From Pseudomonas bubulae (lineage in GTDB: Bacteria; Pseudomonadota; Gammaproteobacteria; Pseudomonadales; Pseudomonadaceae), in assembly GCF_037023725.1 (NCBI RefSeq), contig NZ_CP146077.1, forward strand, positions 4,994,501 to 5,058,500: a DNA stretch of 64,000 bases. Direction: 5' to 3'. Under the pieces are notes generated by a model. That model worked only from the letters and a program-made list of their open reading frames with translations, did no database searches and was not told the origin of the DNA. Made by a program: the position numbers and the translations under genes. Positions 28,601 to 36,677 of this stretch are shown in pieces (within the stretch, counting starts at the first letter, position 1; each line of letters begins with the position of its first letter).

Positions 28601-28772
28601 AGTGCTTTACCTCTGACGTCAACCCCCACTCAATCGCGTCGAAGAAGGAGCTTTTTCCTAACCCGTTCGGCCCGGTGATAATGACGAGGCCGGGAACGCC
28701 TGCAAGCTCAAGATCGAAACTCCCAAATGTGCGGAAGTTGCGAAGTTGGATACGTTGAAGATAGAGGCTCAC
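25620..28772 (-). CDS. SMC-like ABC ATPase of a Lamassu-type (ABC-3C) defence system (LmuB-like)
   Basis: A protein of about 1050 residues with an SbcC/SMC layout: N-terminal RNFRTFGSF, Walker A GPNGLGKSS (34-42), long coiled coils, a central zinc hook NCPLCKSHFP, and a C-terminal ABC head with LSEGQLAANGFSILC and Walker B LLLDDPLQHND. In Lamassu such ATPases sense foreign DNA and release the effector. The start is taken as GTG at 28772 because GGAGGT lies 6 bases upstream and it overlaps the stop of the preceding gene as GTGA; an ATG at 28790 is the alternative. It is third in the operon after the FAD effector and the middle component. Confidence 0.82.
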   Translation of the reverse strand: MSLYLQRIQLRNFRTFGSFDLELAGVPGLVIITGPNGLGKSSFFDAIEWGLTSEVKHFERYLSRGNTEADYLTREGAEQFSHAVSLSFSDGHQVEREGNPNGPSGTSDPDLKSLLVSPGWGQQVDNLSTYLALTHFLGQGSQQRFMSREAPEQWNALRVPSGVERLEHIRKRLRGRSATLALKRKAETAALELSRHEDRLAQWDALIERLRRQEGKAEAAGAIPRGEIIREVQDLNRRLSLVTDGAIAHPAVDLEQYLTELRIRIVDANKAIEVAESRLMQLVRIPEQHTNLSSRQSAASASLVALRAAKIESEEALTAREASVEILDRNWREISKRGQRLRERMATLIGAQTDLNEASEATQRQITLVEKNSEIEASIAELRLECSKADDEIAALQSARAAVAIAEERHSAAQALVIESAKLSVLEGRLLDALLQQDRAVNDEPELSESEYEELEVVARSLVDSRRLELEERRERAGIISSALATISAHLGDHDTNCPLCKSHFPVGELKKLAEFSAKEADEGLPVAQARLDEAQVALEFAQNQRAAAVRAVAEIDDATHEVDDAQTALDTLRNELFARLELMDSASDIAAVATDRLGEREAMLDAARRALASMEVGAVEMQHKRNQCHERLQEFEADVAELRNEIARAISDLAGSERRFQVRGGEEGLSPESVPAMLAKVQADIDEVDAAQKTAHGLHAVELQVLSASKVEDMRLSGALAEQEQAWAEFEKQITELTNMWSSHGLMPPPAQAVFERKLAELGSRRFDLNAIESERQRLVAALEATTGREELDNLRGMVATQIGTGSVETNRTAIVAAVTAARSQAARIQAAHEAIRRLAERLQDEADSFSDQFLRPLNELIGAFNDALLTSPGTSVFFNADYFADRTEFSARIRRRAQDGGAPEVRNLNPQLILSEGQLAANGFSILCSASVSYPWSRWRALLLDDPLQHNDVIHSAAFTDVMRNLVELEGYQVLMSSHDRAETEFVERKFSAAGLPCTVVQLISAAPGGVSYEVRNNTAASEILQSYRMRQAVQHNDNSADHRLFRN

Positions 28773-29443
28773 GGTAATACCTCCGACCAAGCGTCTACGA
28801 GTGCATCCATAAGTTCAGCTCCATCTGCCAAATCAGAGTCAGCCAGTTCAAACCAACGATCAACCACGGACTGCTCGATTCCAAGCTCAGCCGCGACGTC
28901 AATAAGCGCGCTCAATCGGTCTAATGGAGCCGCAGGCTGCGGTGGTAAAGCTTCCCAAGGGCGAGCCAAAAACGTACGAGCTATAAAACCAGCGAATGCC
29001 TCATTACGCTCGTCTAAGCTCTCGGGCGGCAACCACACAAGCTTTCTAGCAACACGGTCATCGCGCTCAATCGCCAAGGCGAGCGCTCGCCATTCTGGAT
29101 CATCCTCACTGCCGTCCGGCCCCACGAGCCAAAGCTGTAGGTCCAGAACCTGCCCTGGGGGCAAGTGGGAGCGAGCAACCACACCCTGATTACGATATCG
29201 ACGGACACCATCACGAACCAACGCAACATCGGGCGAAATAGGCAGACGACCAAACAAGATCGGAAAACGGCCTATGGTTACGGTGGCGATATCGACAGGT
29301 AGATGCGAGCCCCTCAGCACATCCTCGCCAGTACCACCGCGAAAATCCGCCGACGCCAACTCATTTCGAACCACTGCCTCAAGATCTAATGCTCCTGCAG
29401 CGGAAATTACACGCGACACAAAGTCGCTCAACAGCTCGCTCAT
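28769..29443 (-). CDS. middle component of the Lamassu-type (ABC-3C) system (LmuC-like)
   Basis: A 224-residue soluble protein with no catalytic motif. The stretch QVLDLQLWLVGPDGSEDDPE and ERDDRVARKLVWLPPE resembles the ABC-three-component middle component 1 family; the recognition is from memory of the family and the operon position. It overlaps the effector gene by four bases upstream (ATGA) and the ATPase gene by four downstream (GTGA), so the three products are made in a coupled way and probably form one complex. Confidence 0.72.
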   Translation of the reverse strand: MSELLSDFVSRVISAAGALDLEAVVRNELASADFRGGTGEDVLRGSHLPVDIATVTIGRFPILFGRLPISPDVALVRDGVRRYRNQGVVARSHLPPGQVLDLQLWLVGPDGSEDDPEWRALALAIERDDRVARKLVWLPPESLDERNEAFAGFIARTFLARPWEALPPQPAAPLDRLSALIDVAAELGIEQSVVDRWFELADSDLADGAELMDALVDAWSEVLP

Positions 29444-31899
29444 GCTTGCAATTCCCCTGTATCAATCTGGGCTTGCCACTGTTGGCGCAACCGAGTTTCA
29501 GTGGCGGCAATATGGGCAACGACCGCTTGCCTGCCGATGCCCAATGCTCTCTGAAAACTGGCATCGACACCAAGGATCACATTGCATGGAGTAGGTGGTG
29601 CGTCCATCCTCATGTCTCCCAGTCCAGCATCTGACAAGGATAGTTGGCCGGCTTGCTCAAAACTTGCTGGAGCATTCAGCTCTGAAAGCAGGACAAAGGA
29701 TGTCTGCCAGGCATGAAGACTAGCCATTAATGTGATGCTCCGACCTTCGATTAGGTCTGCACCAGAGGCATATATGGTGGATATTTCTGTACCATCCTCA
29801 GCACGGTTGTCGAAGTTACCTGGCGCCACACTCCGGGGAGATGAGTTGGGCCAAGCCTCAGCAGTGGCAAGTGCGAGAGTAATTGTTCGAATGATGTTCG
29901 CCATTCTTAGCGGGCCCACCAAAACCTGTCGATCGGTGTTGTCGCCGTCGTCCTCCATCGTGCATGCAGCCAAGCGGAGTAGCCTGCCAAGCAAGGCCAA
30001 ATCGGCTCGCAGGCGAATCCGCCAAGCAGTCCACCTCCGAGCCATTTCGGATCGTAAAATAGGCTCAATCCTCCACGTTACCCAGTTCGCTGCCTCGCTG
30101 CCTGTCGTGAGGTAAGTCATCAGATGTTCATCGACTTGATCAAGCGTCCAAATGTCCATACCTGCATGTAGTTCGGCCGCGACCACATCAGCATTGATGA
30201 TGACTGACTGCATGTGCGCAGCAACTGCTGCCCCTATGATCGGAGACGGTAACGAATGAGCATGTGGTGATCTTTGCGTCAGCGATGTTAACCATTCGTT
30301 CCAGCAGCGTTCGTCAGTCTCCATACGAACCTGCCGGGCGTGAATAACAAGCCTGGCGACTGCACCGGCTAAGCTCCCAAGATCGGTCGGCTTGGCCCCA
30401 CACTCGAGGTTTAATGCACGATCGGCGTTTCCCCACCAGCCCAACAAATCAATCGGGCTAATGCCGCCGGACCAAACAATCGAAGGTGGTATGTCGGCGA
30501 GACCGATCCGCACCCGTTGAGGCTGTTGTTGCACCGCAGCAGCAAGCAGATGACGCGAGACCGGAAAGTTAGCGGCAGCAAGACCATGGTCGAGCTCTTG
30601 AGCCGCGCTAGGGAATAGGTGAGGTGGGGAGTGACGCTTTGAATCAGCAGCTAACCAGTTCACATGATTCGCTTCATATGCGGCGCGAATATCCTCGAAG
30701 GGCCTAAAAGCCTCTAACTTGGCCGCACCATGCCGTATAAACAACTCATCGGCCCTGATCTCTGTTCCAGAAACAGAATAGAAGCCCTGACGTGCAATGT
30801 CCGCTGAAATCGCACCTGGTAGGTGCCTAACCGGTAGGCCGGCATCACGCGCAGCGGCGAATAGCAGATATACCAATAGACGGTTGAGCGCTGAAGTTGG
30901 TTGCGCCAACAACTCATCCCGCTGAGTATTAAAGATAATATTTACCCGATTACGGAGACGACCTGCGATTTCGTCAATCAGACCATCATCGCGTAACCGA
31001 GGGCCTACAAATCGACCGTACGCCGCGAGGAAGTCGAAGCCCCTTCCGAACTGCTCTGCTTCAAGATCAATTTGCAATAATGCCTCAGAGATCTCTTCAA
31101 TTCCTGGCCACGTTGTCACCAGATCAATTAAGGCCGTGTGATCAAAATCTTGAAGCGCAGCAGCGCAAAGATCGATTAGCCCTCCATCCCCGGCCCCGGA
31201 GATAAGTATGGTTGTTTCATGATCGGCATATCGCGGTGCGCCAGGGACACCCCGGTCAGACCAGTATGAGTTCCAAGGCGCATTACCAAGCGGGCGCTCT
31301 CTCCCAAAACCAATTGCAATGAACACAGCGTCATAGTTCGTAGCCGAGGGATCACCGCCTCGCGCAGGCTGGTGCCGGACGCGATAGGCGGCCACACCGG
31401 CGCGTTCGATGGCGGTGACTTCGCGAAGCAACTTGATGAGTAGCGCATTAGGGCGATGCGCTTGAAGGGTTCCGAACTGACGCATAACCTCGCCAGCGAC
31501 TGAGTCTGCTGTACCTGCGCTCCAGTTGAGGAATGGTAAGCCAGCACTCTCGTCACGAGCACCTTGCCGAGGCCATTCGTAAATATGGGGATGAAGGTTG
31601 CGCTGTGAGCAACCTCGCTGCAAATGTAGGGCATGCTCCTCGCGCTCGAACACGTCGACATGACAATCTGGTTTCAGGATTGACAGGCCTGCGGCAACTG
31701 ATAATCCCGCGGCCCCTGCCCCAATTACAGCAAACCTCCTCTTGTCCCGCAGTATGCCATTAGCAACCAGAGCACCTGCTAGGTTGAAGCCTCGGACTTG
31801 CTGTGAGTAGAACGTAATGCGGCTGTCGTACGACCCTATCACGTAGATCGATGGCCAACCGGGTACCTCCGCACCATTGATCGAGTCCAATTCGTTCAT
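29440..31899 (-). CDS. FAD/NAD(P)-binding effector of the Lamassu-type system (FMO-like LmuA)
   Basis: An 819-residue protein. The dinucleotide-binding fold VIGAGAAGLSVAAGLS lies near residue 58, followed by VFEREEHAL; a second Rossmann-like motif ILISGAGDGGLIDL lies near 240. The C-terminal part, roughly 450-819, has no enzyme motif that I recognise and is probably the domain that docks to the SMC complex. It is first in the operon and would be the toxic output, possibly an oxidase acting on NAD(P)H, consistent with the described Lamassu-FMO subtype. The start at 31899 (MNELDSINGA) has AGGGA 6 bases upstream; the frame is open 12 codons more. Confidence 0.72.
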   Translation of the reverse strand: MNELDSINGAEVPGWPSIYVIGSYDSRITFYSQQVRGFNLAGALVANGILRDKRRFAVIGAGAAGLSVAAGLSILKPDCHVDVFEREEHALHLQRGCSQRNLHPHIYEWPRQGARDESAGLPFLNWSAGTADSVAGEVMRQFGTLQAHRPNALLIKLLREVTAIERAGVAAYRVRHQPARGGDPSATNYDAVFIAIGFGRERPLGNAPWNSYWSDRGVPGAPRYADHETTILISGAGDGGLIDLCAAALQDFDHTALIDLVTTWPGIEEISEALLQIDLEAEQFGRGFDFLAAYGRFVGPRLRDDGLIDEIAGRLRNRVNIIFNTQRDELLAQPTSALNRLLVYLLFAAARDAGLPVRHLPGAISADIARQGFYSVSGTEIRADELFIRHGAAKLEAFRPFEDIRAAYEANHVNWLAADSKRHSPPHLFPSAAQELDHGLAAANFPVSRHLLAAAVQQQPQRVRIGLADIPPSIVWSGGISPIDLLGWWGNADRALNLECGAKPTDLGSLAGAVARLVIHARQVRMETDERCWNEWLTSLTQRSPHAHSLPSPIIGAAVAAHMQSVIINADVVAAELHAGMDIWTLDQVDEHLMTYLTTGSEAANWVTWRIEPILRSEMARRWTAWRIRLRADLALLGRLLRLAACTMEDDGDNTDRQVLVGPLRMANIIRTITLALATAEAWPNSSPRSVAPGNFDNRAEDGTEISTIYASGADLIEGRSITLMASLHAWQTSFVLLSELNAPASFEQAGQLSLSDAGLGDMRMDAPPTPCNVILGVDASFQRALGIGRQAVVAHIAATETRLRQQWQAQIDTGELQA

Positions 31900-32110
31900 T
31901 GCAATCCCTAGTAGATCGACATGAAGCCTAGGCACGTCGCCTCTGGCGCTAGGTGTCCGAGGATACTAAAGCGCGCACTATGGAGCTAGTGGGTAGGTAT
32001 CGAGCCTCTGCTTCTCTTAACCAGGCGCATTCGAATCAAAAAAGTCGCAGTCATACATCACGAACCTGCACCAATCCGCATTGACCATCCAGTCCCAGTC
32101 ACGACAGTTC

Positions 32111-32152
32111 AGCCCATCAAGCAGGTCGCTTAGGCGACCTGCTTGATGGGCT
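32111..32152. repeat. perfect 19-bp hairpin between divergent genes
   Basis: AGCCCATCAAGCAGGTCGC, loop TTAG, then the exact inverse. It lies in the 304-base space between the effector gene (minus, starting 31899) and the glycine-zipper gene (plus, starting 32204). Neither side has a T run, so a simple terminator is unlikely. The rest of this space shows no convincing gene; a minus-strand frame across the hairpin has no support. Confidence 0.85.
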
Positions 32153-32203
32153 CTATGCCCGTGCAATGACTTCATCCCGACTCTCTCGACAGGCACCCTG
32201 TAC

Positions 32204-32539
32204 ATGACCACTCAATGCCCACGCTGTCACTCCACCGCTGTCATCACCAAGGATTTAGCCAGGAAAGTCGGCGCCCTTATCGGCACCGTCGGGGGCGCCG
32301 CCCAAGGAGTCACAGGCGCCATGGCTGGCGCCGAGGTTGGCGCAGTCATCGGTCTCGTGGCTGGCCCCGCCGGTGCCATTGCTGGCGGTATGGCCGGAGC
32401 CATTCTCGGCGGATTAGCCGGAGCGGCGACCGGCTGTATCGCGGGCGCCAAACTCGGCGAAGTCATCGACGAGCGGGTTTTAGACAATTACGCTTGTCTC
32501 GACTGCGAACTGTCGTTTAGCTGCCGTCATTCCGCTTGA
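32204..32539 (+). CDS. glycine-zipper protein with zinc-ribbon-like ends
   Basis: A 111-residue protein. CPRCHS near the N-terminus and CLDCELSFSC near the C-terminus could form a zinc ribbon. Between them is a long Gly/Ala-rich segment with GxxxG repeats (AGAEVGAVIGLVAGPAGAIAGGMAGAILGGLAGAATG), expected to be a membrane-inserting glycine zipper. It starts a plus-strand group with DUF932, RadC and a small membrane protein, a set common on integrative elements and plasmids. Function unknown. Confidence 0.75.
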   Translation: MTTQCPRCHSTAVITKDLARKVGALIGTVGGAAQGVTGAMAGAEVGAVIGLVAGPAGAIAGGMAGAILGGLAGAATGCIAGAKLGEVIDERVLDNYACLDCELSFSCRHSA

Positions 32540-32679
32540 ACTGCTCGTCTCCCGCTTGACGCCACTGCTGCTCTCCATCTGATCCATCGCCCCCCCTCTC
32601 TATCAACTCCCCGCACGCCAATTGATTCCTGCTGAGTACTCAGCGGCTTCGCCGTGCGCCTATGAAAAGGAAGCTCCCC

Positions 32680-33648
32680 ATGGCACACCTCATCGAACAA
32701 ATGGCTTACGTTGGCGCTACGCCTTGGCATGGCCTGGGCAATCAACTCTCGCCCAATCAACCGCTGGAAGTCTGGCAACAAGAAGCCGGCATGAACTGGC
32801 AGATCCAGGAATCGCCGGTACGGTTCATGGCGGATACTGTCGGCCATCTCGGCACCATCCATTCGTTCCCCGAACAGAAAGTGCTTTACCGTTCGGACAG
32901 CAAGGAGGCCTTGTCAGTCGTCTCACAACGCTACCAGGTGGTCCAGCCGTGTGAAGTGCTGGAGTTTTACCGCGATCTGACCGAGCGCTCCGGTTACGAA
33001 TTGGAAACCGCCGGCGTCCTGAAGGGAGGTCGAAAACTCTGGGCACTGGCGAGGACCGGACAGTCGACTGCAATTAAAGGTAATGACGTGGTAAACGGCT
33101 ATCTGCTACTGGCAACGTCCTGTGACGGCACACTAGCCACCACTGCAACTCCCACCACCGTTCGCGTGGTCTGCAATAACACACTGACCATATCCCTAAG
33201 CGGAGCCACCCGCGCAATTAAGGTTCCACACAGCACGCACTTTGATTCGCAGGCAGTAAAAAAACAACTAGGCATCGCCGTCTCGCAGTGGGACGAATTC
33301 ATGTATCGGATGCGCGCCCTCGCGGAACGCAAGGTTCAGTGGACTGAGGCCATGAGCTTCTTCATGGAGGTGCTGTGCGACACGAGCGCGCATGACCCCA
33401 TTCCCAATGTACTGCCCAACAAACGAGCTATGGAGAAGGTACAGAGCCTGTATGAAGGTAAAGGCCGAGGATCTGAAATGGAGTCCGCTCGCGGAACAGC
33501 ATGGGGCTTGCTGAACGCTGTGACTGAATACGTGGATCATGAAAGACGCGCCAGGAGCTCTGAGTATCGAATGGACTCGGCATGGTTTGGACAAGGCGCA
33601 GTAATTAAACAGAAGGCACTCGATGCAGCTTTACAACTCGCTGCGTGA
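32680..33648 (+). CDS. DUF932 phage/plasmid-like protein
   Basis: A 322-residue protein of the DUF932/phage-plasmid primase-like family: AYVGATPWHGLGNQL at the start, VSQRYQVVQPCEVLEFYRDL, and TTVRVVCNNTLTISL are characteristic. Members are common on ICEs, plasmids and phages and their biochemical role is unknown. The start at 32680 has AAAGGAAG upstream and matches the family; an ATG six codons earlier is possible. A perfect palindrome GCTGAGTACTCAGC lies at 32631-32644 in its leader. Confidence 0.85.
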   Translation: MAHLIEQMAYVGATPWHGLGNQLSPNQPLEVWQQEAGMNWQIQESPVRFMADTVGHLGTIHSFPEQKVLYRSDSKEALSVVSQRYQVVQPCEVLEFYRDLTERSGYELETAGVLKGGRKLWALARTGQSTAIKGNDVVNGYLLLATSCDGTLATTATPTTVRVVCNNTLTISLSGATRAIKVPHSTHFDSQAVKKQLGIAVSQWDEFMYRMRALAERKVQWTEAMSFFMEVLCDTSAHDPIPNVLPNKRAMEKVQSLYEGKGRGSEMESARGTAWGLLNAVTEYVDHERRARSSEYRMDSAWFGQGAVIKQKALDAALQLAA

Positions 33649-33775
33649 GCCACAGCAATACCGAGCGCTCTCACCTAAAGGGGCGTTCGGAATCATTCAA
33701 TCCCGACACCCAACTCCCAGTAACTGCGCCACACACCCTCTAGTGCTTTCACGCGTTCGCGATAGGAATACCAGC

Positions 33776-34270
33776 ATGAAATATCCCAAGCTCAAAGCCG
33801 GTAAAACGCCCGACACCTATGTCATCGAATCACCAGTCACCGAGGCCGACATCCTGCAGATGGCTCAACAACTCGCGATGTATCGTCTGTCTAAAGGACG
33901 GGCGTTGACTGAGCGTAGACTCGTCTTCAGCCACCTACAAACGCTGCTGCAATTCCATGATTACGAGGTCCTTGCTTTGTTGCTGCTCGATACCGAGCAC
34001 CGGGTTATTGGCTTCAGAGAACTATTCAGGGGCGCATTGGAGGTTGCCTGCGTGTCCTCTCGGGAGGTGGTCAAGATCGCCTTGGAGCACAACGCCGCCG
34101 TAATCCTGGTTCATAACCATCCCTCCGGCGACCCGGAGCCTAGCCAGGCTGATCGCACGCTGACCACCACCCTCAAGAATGCACTCAACATGGTTGGCAC
34201 CCGGATATTGGATCATGTGGTGGTGGGCTATGAGGGTTGCATATCGCTGGTAGAACGGGGAGATCTGTAG
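33776..34270 (+). CDS. RadC-type JAB (MPN) domain protein
   Basis: A 164-residue protein with the JAB metal motif HNHPSGDPEPSQAD (HxH-x7-S-x2-D) and the typical VSSREVVKIALEHNAAVILV and DHVVVG strands. It lacks the N-terminal HhH region of full-length RadC, as is common for island and plasmid copies. Despite the RadC name, a repair role is not established; a metal-dependent deubiquitinase-like or nuclease-associated activity is possible. ATG at 33776 is chosen by family start. Confidence 0.87.
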   Translation: MKYPKLKAGKTPDTYVIESPVTEADILQMAQQLAMYRLSKGRALTERRLVFSHLQTLLQFHDYEVLALLLLDTEHRVIGFRELFRGALEVACVSSREVVKIALEHNAAVILVHNHPSGDPEPSQADRTLTTTLKNALNMVGTRILDHVVVGYEGCISLVERGDL

Positions 34271-34370
34271 GAGCGTTTGCCCTTGGCATGCGCTAGCCAA
34301 GCCGCCCCGGCAGATAGCAACTGATACATCCGGCCCGCAACCAACATCGCCTCAACTCTAGGAGAGTCCA

Positions 34371-34547
34371 ATGGCGTTAATACGTTTCCTGGCCACACTT
34401 CTCATCTTCATTGGTGTACTGGCGAGCGCTTCAGCAGTAGTGTTTGCTGTGATCCTAATGTTGCGATTCCCGCCGATCTTGGTCGCAGTTGGTATTGCCT
34501 TCCTTTTCTTTTACTGGGTGCTCAAGCACTTCCCCAGCATCGAGTAA
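34371..34547 (+). CDS. small membrane protein (58 aa)
   Basis: A 58-codon frame after a good Shine-Dalgarno (AGGAG, 7 bases before ATG) reading MALIRFLATLLIFIGVLASA and ending FFYWVLKHFPSIE. It has two hydrophobic segments (about 5-29 and 33-50), so it is probably a two-pass inner-membrane protein. It follows RadC by 100 bases and is closed by a terminator at 34555, which supports it as a real gene. Function unknown. Confidence 0.68.
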   Translation: MALIRFLATLLIFIGVLASASAVVFAVILMLRFPPILVAVGIAFLFFYWVLKHFPSIE

Positions 34548-34554
34548 ACGACAT

Positions 34555-34600
34555 AAAGCAGACAGAGACTGTTGATCAGCTCTGCCTGCTTTTATTTTTT
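34555..34600 (+). terminator. intrinsic terminator after the small membrane protein gene
   Basis: AAAGCAGACAGAG and CTCTGCCTGCTTT pair (one internal mismatch) around a 12-base loop and are followed by TATTTTTT. It ends the glycine zipper-DUF932-RadC group. Confidence 0.85.
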
Positions 34601-34792
34601 CTTTTTTTTCTTTTGTCGTCTGAGCTATGTTCACTGAAATATCGGAAGGACTCAGCAGCTGGCAATTCAGTCCATTACGCCAGCGATGTGCGGGATAGCC
34701 TGCTTCGACAGCTCGACTTCCAATACCGATGCCTGGGCTTTGACCTCGGGGTGAGATTCAGTCAAACGGCTACAGCACCTGGATAAGAAAAC

Positions 34793-35850
34793 ATGTTCGA
34801 AGTTATCACCGATCTTCGCCAAATCTCGGCGCACAATCGTAAGCTCACCACTCGCCTAAAGAAGGCTTTCATCCACGGTGAAACCCGCGAAATCACTTAC
34901 CCTTCTGGGCACATGTCGGGAAAGGTTTTTTTTGAACATGACAGCGGCTTCAGAGTCCGCGGTTGGTCGCCCTGCAAGAAATGGTCGGACAAACACATGA
35001 ACTTCCTCGTCATGGGCGAGCCCAGCTCCACTGACTGGCTCGATATCACTGTGCAACTTAACTTCCCAGCCGAGGAGTACAACCGAAACCTAGCCGGGGC
35101 GTTCGTAAAGGACGAAGACGGGGAATTGTTTTTGGCACATCGTGGCAAACTCACCAAGGGTATGGGCGCCCTGAAAAAAATCTGGTGCTCGAGCGCTTCC
35201 CAAACTGCATCACTGCCAAGGATGGTAATCAGACCAATCAGCTGATCCTCATAGCTGGACTGGACTCTCCTGACATGATTGATCGACTGTTTGAGTTCGC
35301 CGTCGAGGCTCGCCATGTGGCGACCGAACTTGGCGCGATCAAGCTTGCCAACACGGGAAAACGAACACCGTTCGAGCGTACAGACAAACAGCCGCCCGCT
35401 ATTGTGGCCGATAAGCAAACGCAGCGCGCGCACAAACTTGGCGCCTACTTTGAAGAATTTTCAGGGGAGAGCTGGGGTAATAACTACACCGTCTCAGGCA
35501 ATCGCGTGGTCGAACACGGCGCCATAGTCAGCGCGCTCGCAGCTCAGCTTCAGACCTCTGGCACACTGCAGAAGTCCCAGGCCATCGACTTGGCTATAGT
35601 CGGTGAACACTATGTCGACCTGTACGAGGTGAAAACCTCCGCCAACACGACCAACATCTATACTGGCCTCGGCCAGTTGATCTTGCATGGCGAGGCCATT
35701 GCCGATGAACTGCGCTTCCCGGTACGCCGCTACCTGGTCCTACCTGAACTACCGCCCGAGCGGCACGCCCCGCACATCGCAGGTAAGGCGGAGATCAAAG
35801 TTATTACCTACCAGAAGCTGGACACCGGGTACCAATTCGACGGGATTTGA
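34793..35850 (+). pseudogene. frame-interrupted PD-(D/E)XK-like protein gene
   Basis: Two overlapping frames make one protein of about 352 residues. Frame one runs from ATG 34793 (MFEVITDLRQISAHNRKL) to about residue 129; frame two carries LVLERFPNCITAKDGNQ and ends at 35850. The break falls on seven A at 35174-35180. Restoring an eighth A joins the halves without loss, so the gene lost one A, or a -1 slip on the A run restores it, or the base was mis-sequenced. The C-terminal half has AIDLAIVG ... DLYEVKTS, a D-x(n)-E-x-K nuclease-type core, and resembles DUF3883-like domains. It sits beside the restriction operon. Confidence 0.7.
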
Positions 35851-35963
35851 CTCCATCCGCGCCAGCGCCCCCTACGCCTGAGGCGCGCCAGCCTGCCCCG
35901 TACTCCACTTGTCAGGCCCCCAGGCCTGGGCACTTACATATCAGCGCCGTGCCCCGAATTCGC

Positions 35964-36677
35964 TCAATACCGCCACTCATCATGCGCTAATGGGGACGAA
36001 TTCAGCCGTGACTTACTCTCCTTCCAATGGGGCAGGAAGTCGTCCATCAGCCGCACAAACCGCTGGTTGTGGTGCCGCTCCAGCAGATGCACCAGTTCAT
36101 GCACCAGAATGAACTCAAGGCACTCAGGAGGCTTTTTCGCGAGTTCAAGATTTAACCAAATCCGTTTAGCCTGAGTGTTACAGCTGCCCCACTTGGTTTT
36201 CATCTTCTTGATTCCCCAGAAACTTGGGCATACCCCCAGACGCACCTCCCAGTCGCCAATCAACTCCTGCACACGCGCCTTGAGCTCGACGCGATACCAG
36301 TCGTTGAGCAAGTGCATCCGTGTTTTCAGATCGGTTTCTGGCCGTACATAGAGCCTCAACCGCATTTTGCTGCGTTTAATTTCTGCTTTACCAATACGCT
36401 CAGTCACTTCGAGTCGATAACGACGACCCCACAAGTAATGGGTTTCACCAGAGACCATCTTTCGCTCAGTCTGGCGCGGCTGGGCGGCGAAATCTTTCTG
36501 TTGCTTGCGAATCCAGGCCAACCGCTGAATCACGGCAGTGCGTACTGCTGTATCGGACAAATGCTCAGGTGCCGAGACACGCACCCTGCCCTGTGGCGGC
36601 AGAACGCTAATGTGCAGGTTCTTGATCGCTTTGCGGTTGAGTTCAACCTCAAGACTGCCGATATGAACTGTCGCCAT
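35964..36677 (-). CDS. M48/YgjP-type metallopeptidase at the end of the type I restriction operon
   Basis: A 237-residue YgjP-like (DUF45) zinc peptidase: WGSCNTQAKRIWLNLELAKKP and the zinc motif LVHELVHLLERHHNQRF with the HExxH-like HELVH. It overlaps the hsdR stop by one base (TAATG), so it is the last gene of the operon. Such peptidases are frequent partners of type I restriction loci, where a role in turnover of HsdR or other subunits has been suggested but not shown. Confidence 0.88.
   Translation of the reverse strand: MATVHIGSLEVELNRKAIKNLHISVLPPQGRVRVSAPEHLSDTAVRTAVIQRLAWIRKQQKDFAAQPRQTERKMVSGETHYLWGRRYRLEVTERIGKAEIKRSKMRLRLYVRPETDLKTRMHLLNDWYRVELKARVQELIGDWEVRLGVCPSFWGIKKMKTKWGSCNTQAKRIWLNLELAKKPPECLEFILVHELVHLLERHHNQRFVRLMDDFLPHWKESKSRLNSSPLAHDEWRY

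Noticed and set aside
32017..32211. Minus-strand 64-codon frame between LmuA-like and glycine-zipper genes
   Set aside because: It is built over the 19-bp hairpin, so its codons are dictated by the palindrome; no family likeness.
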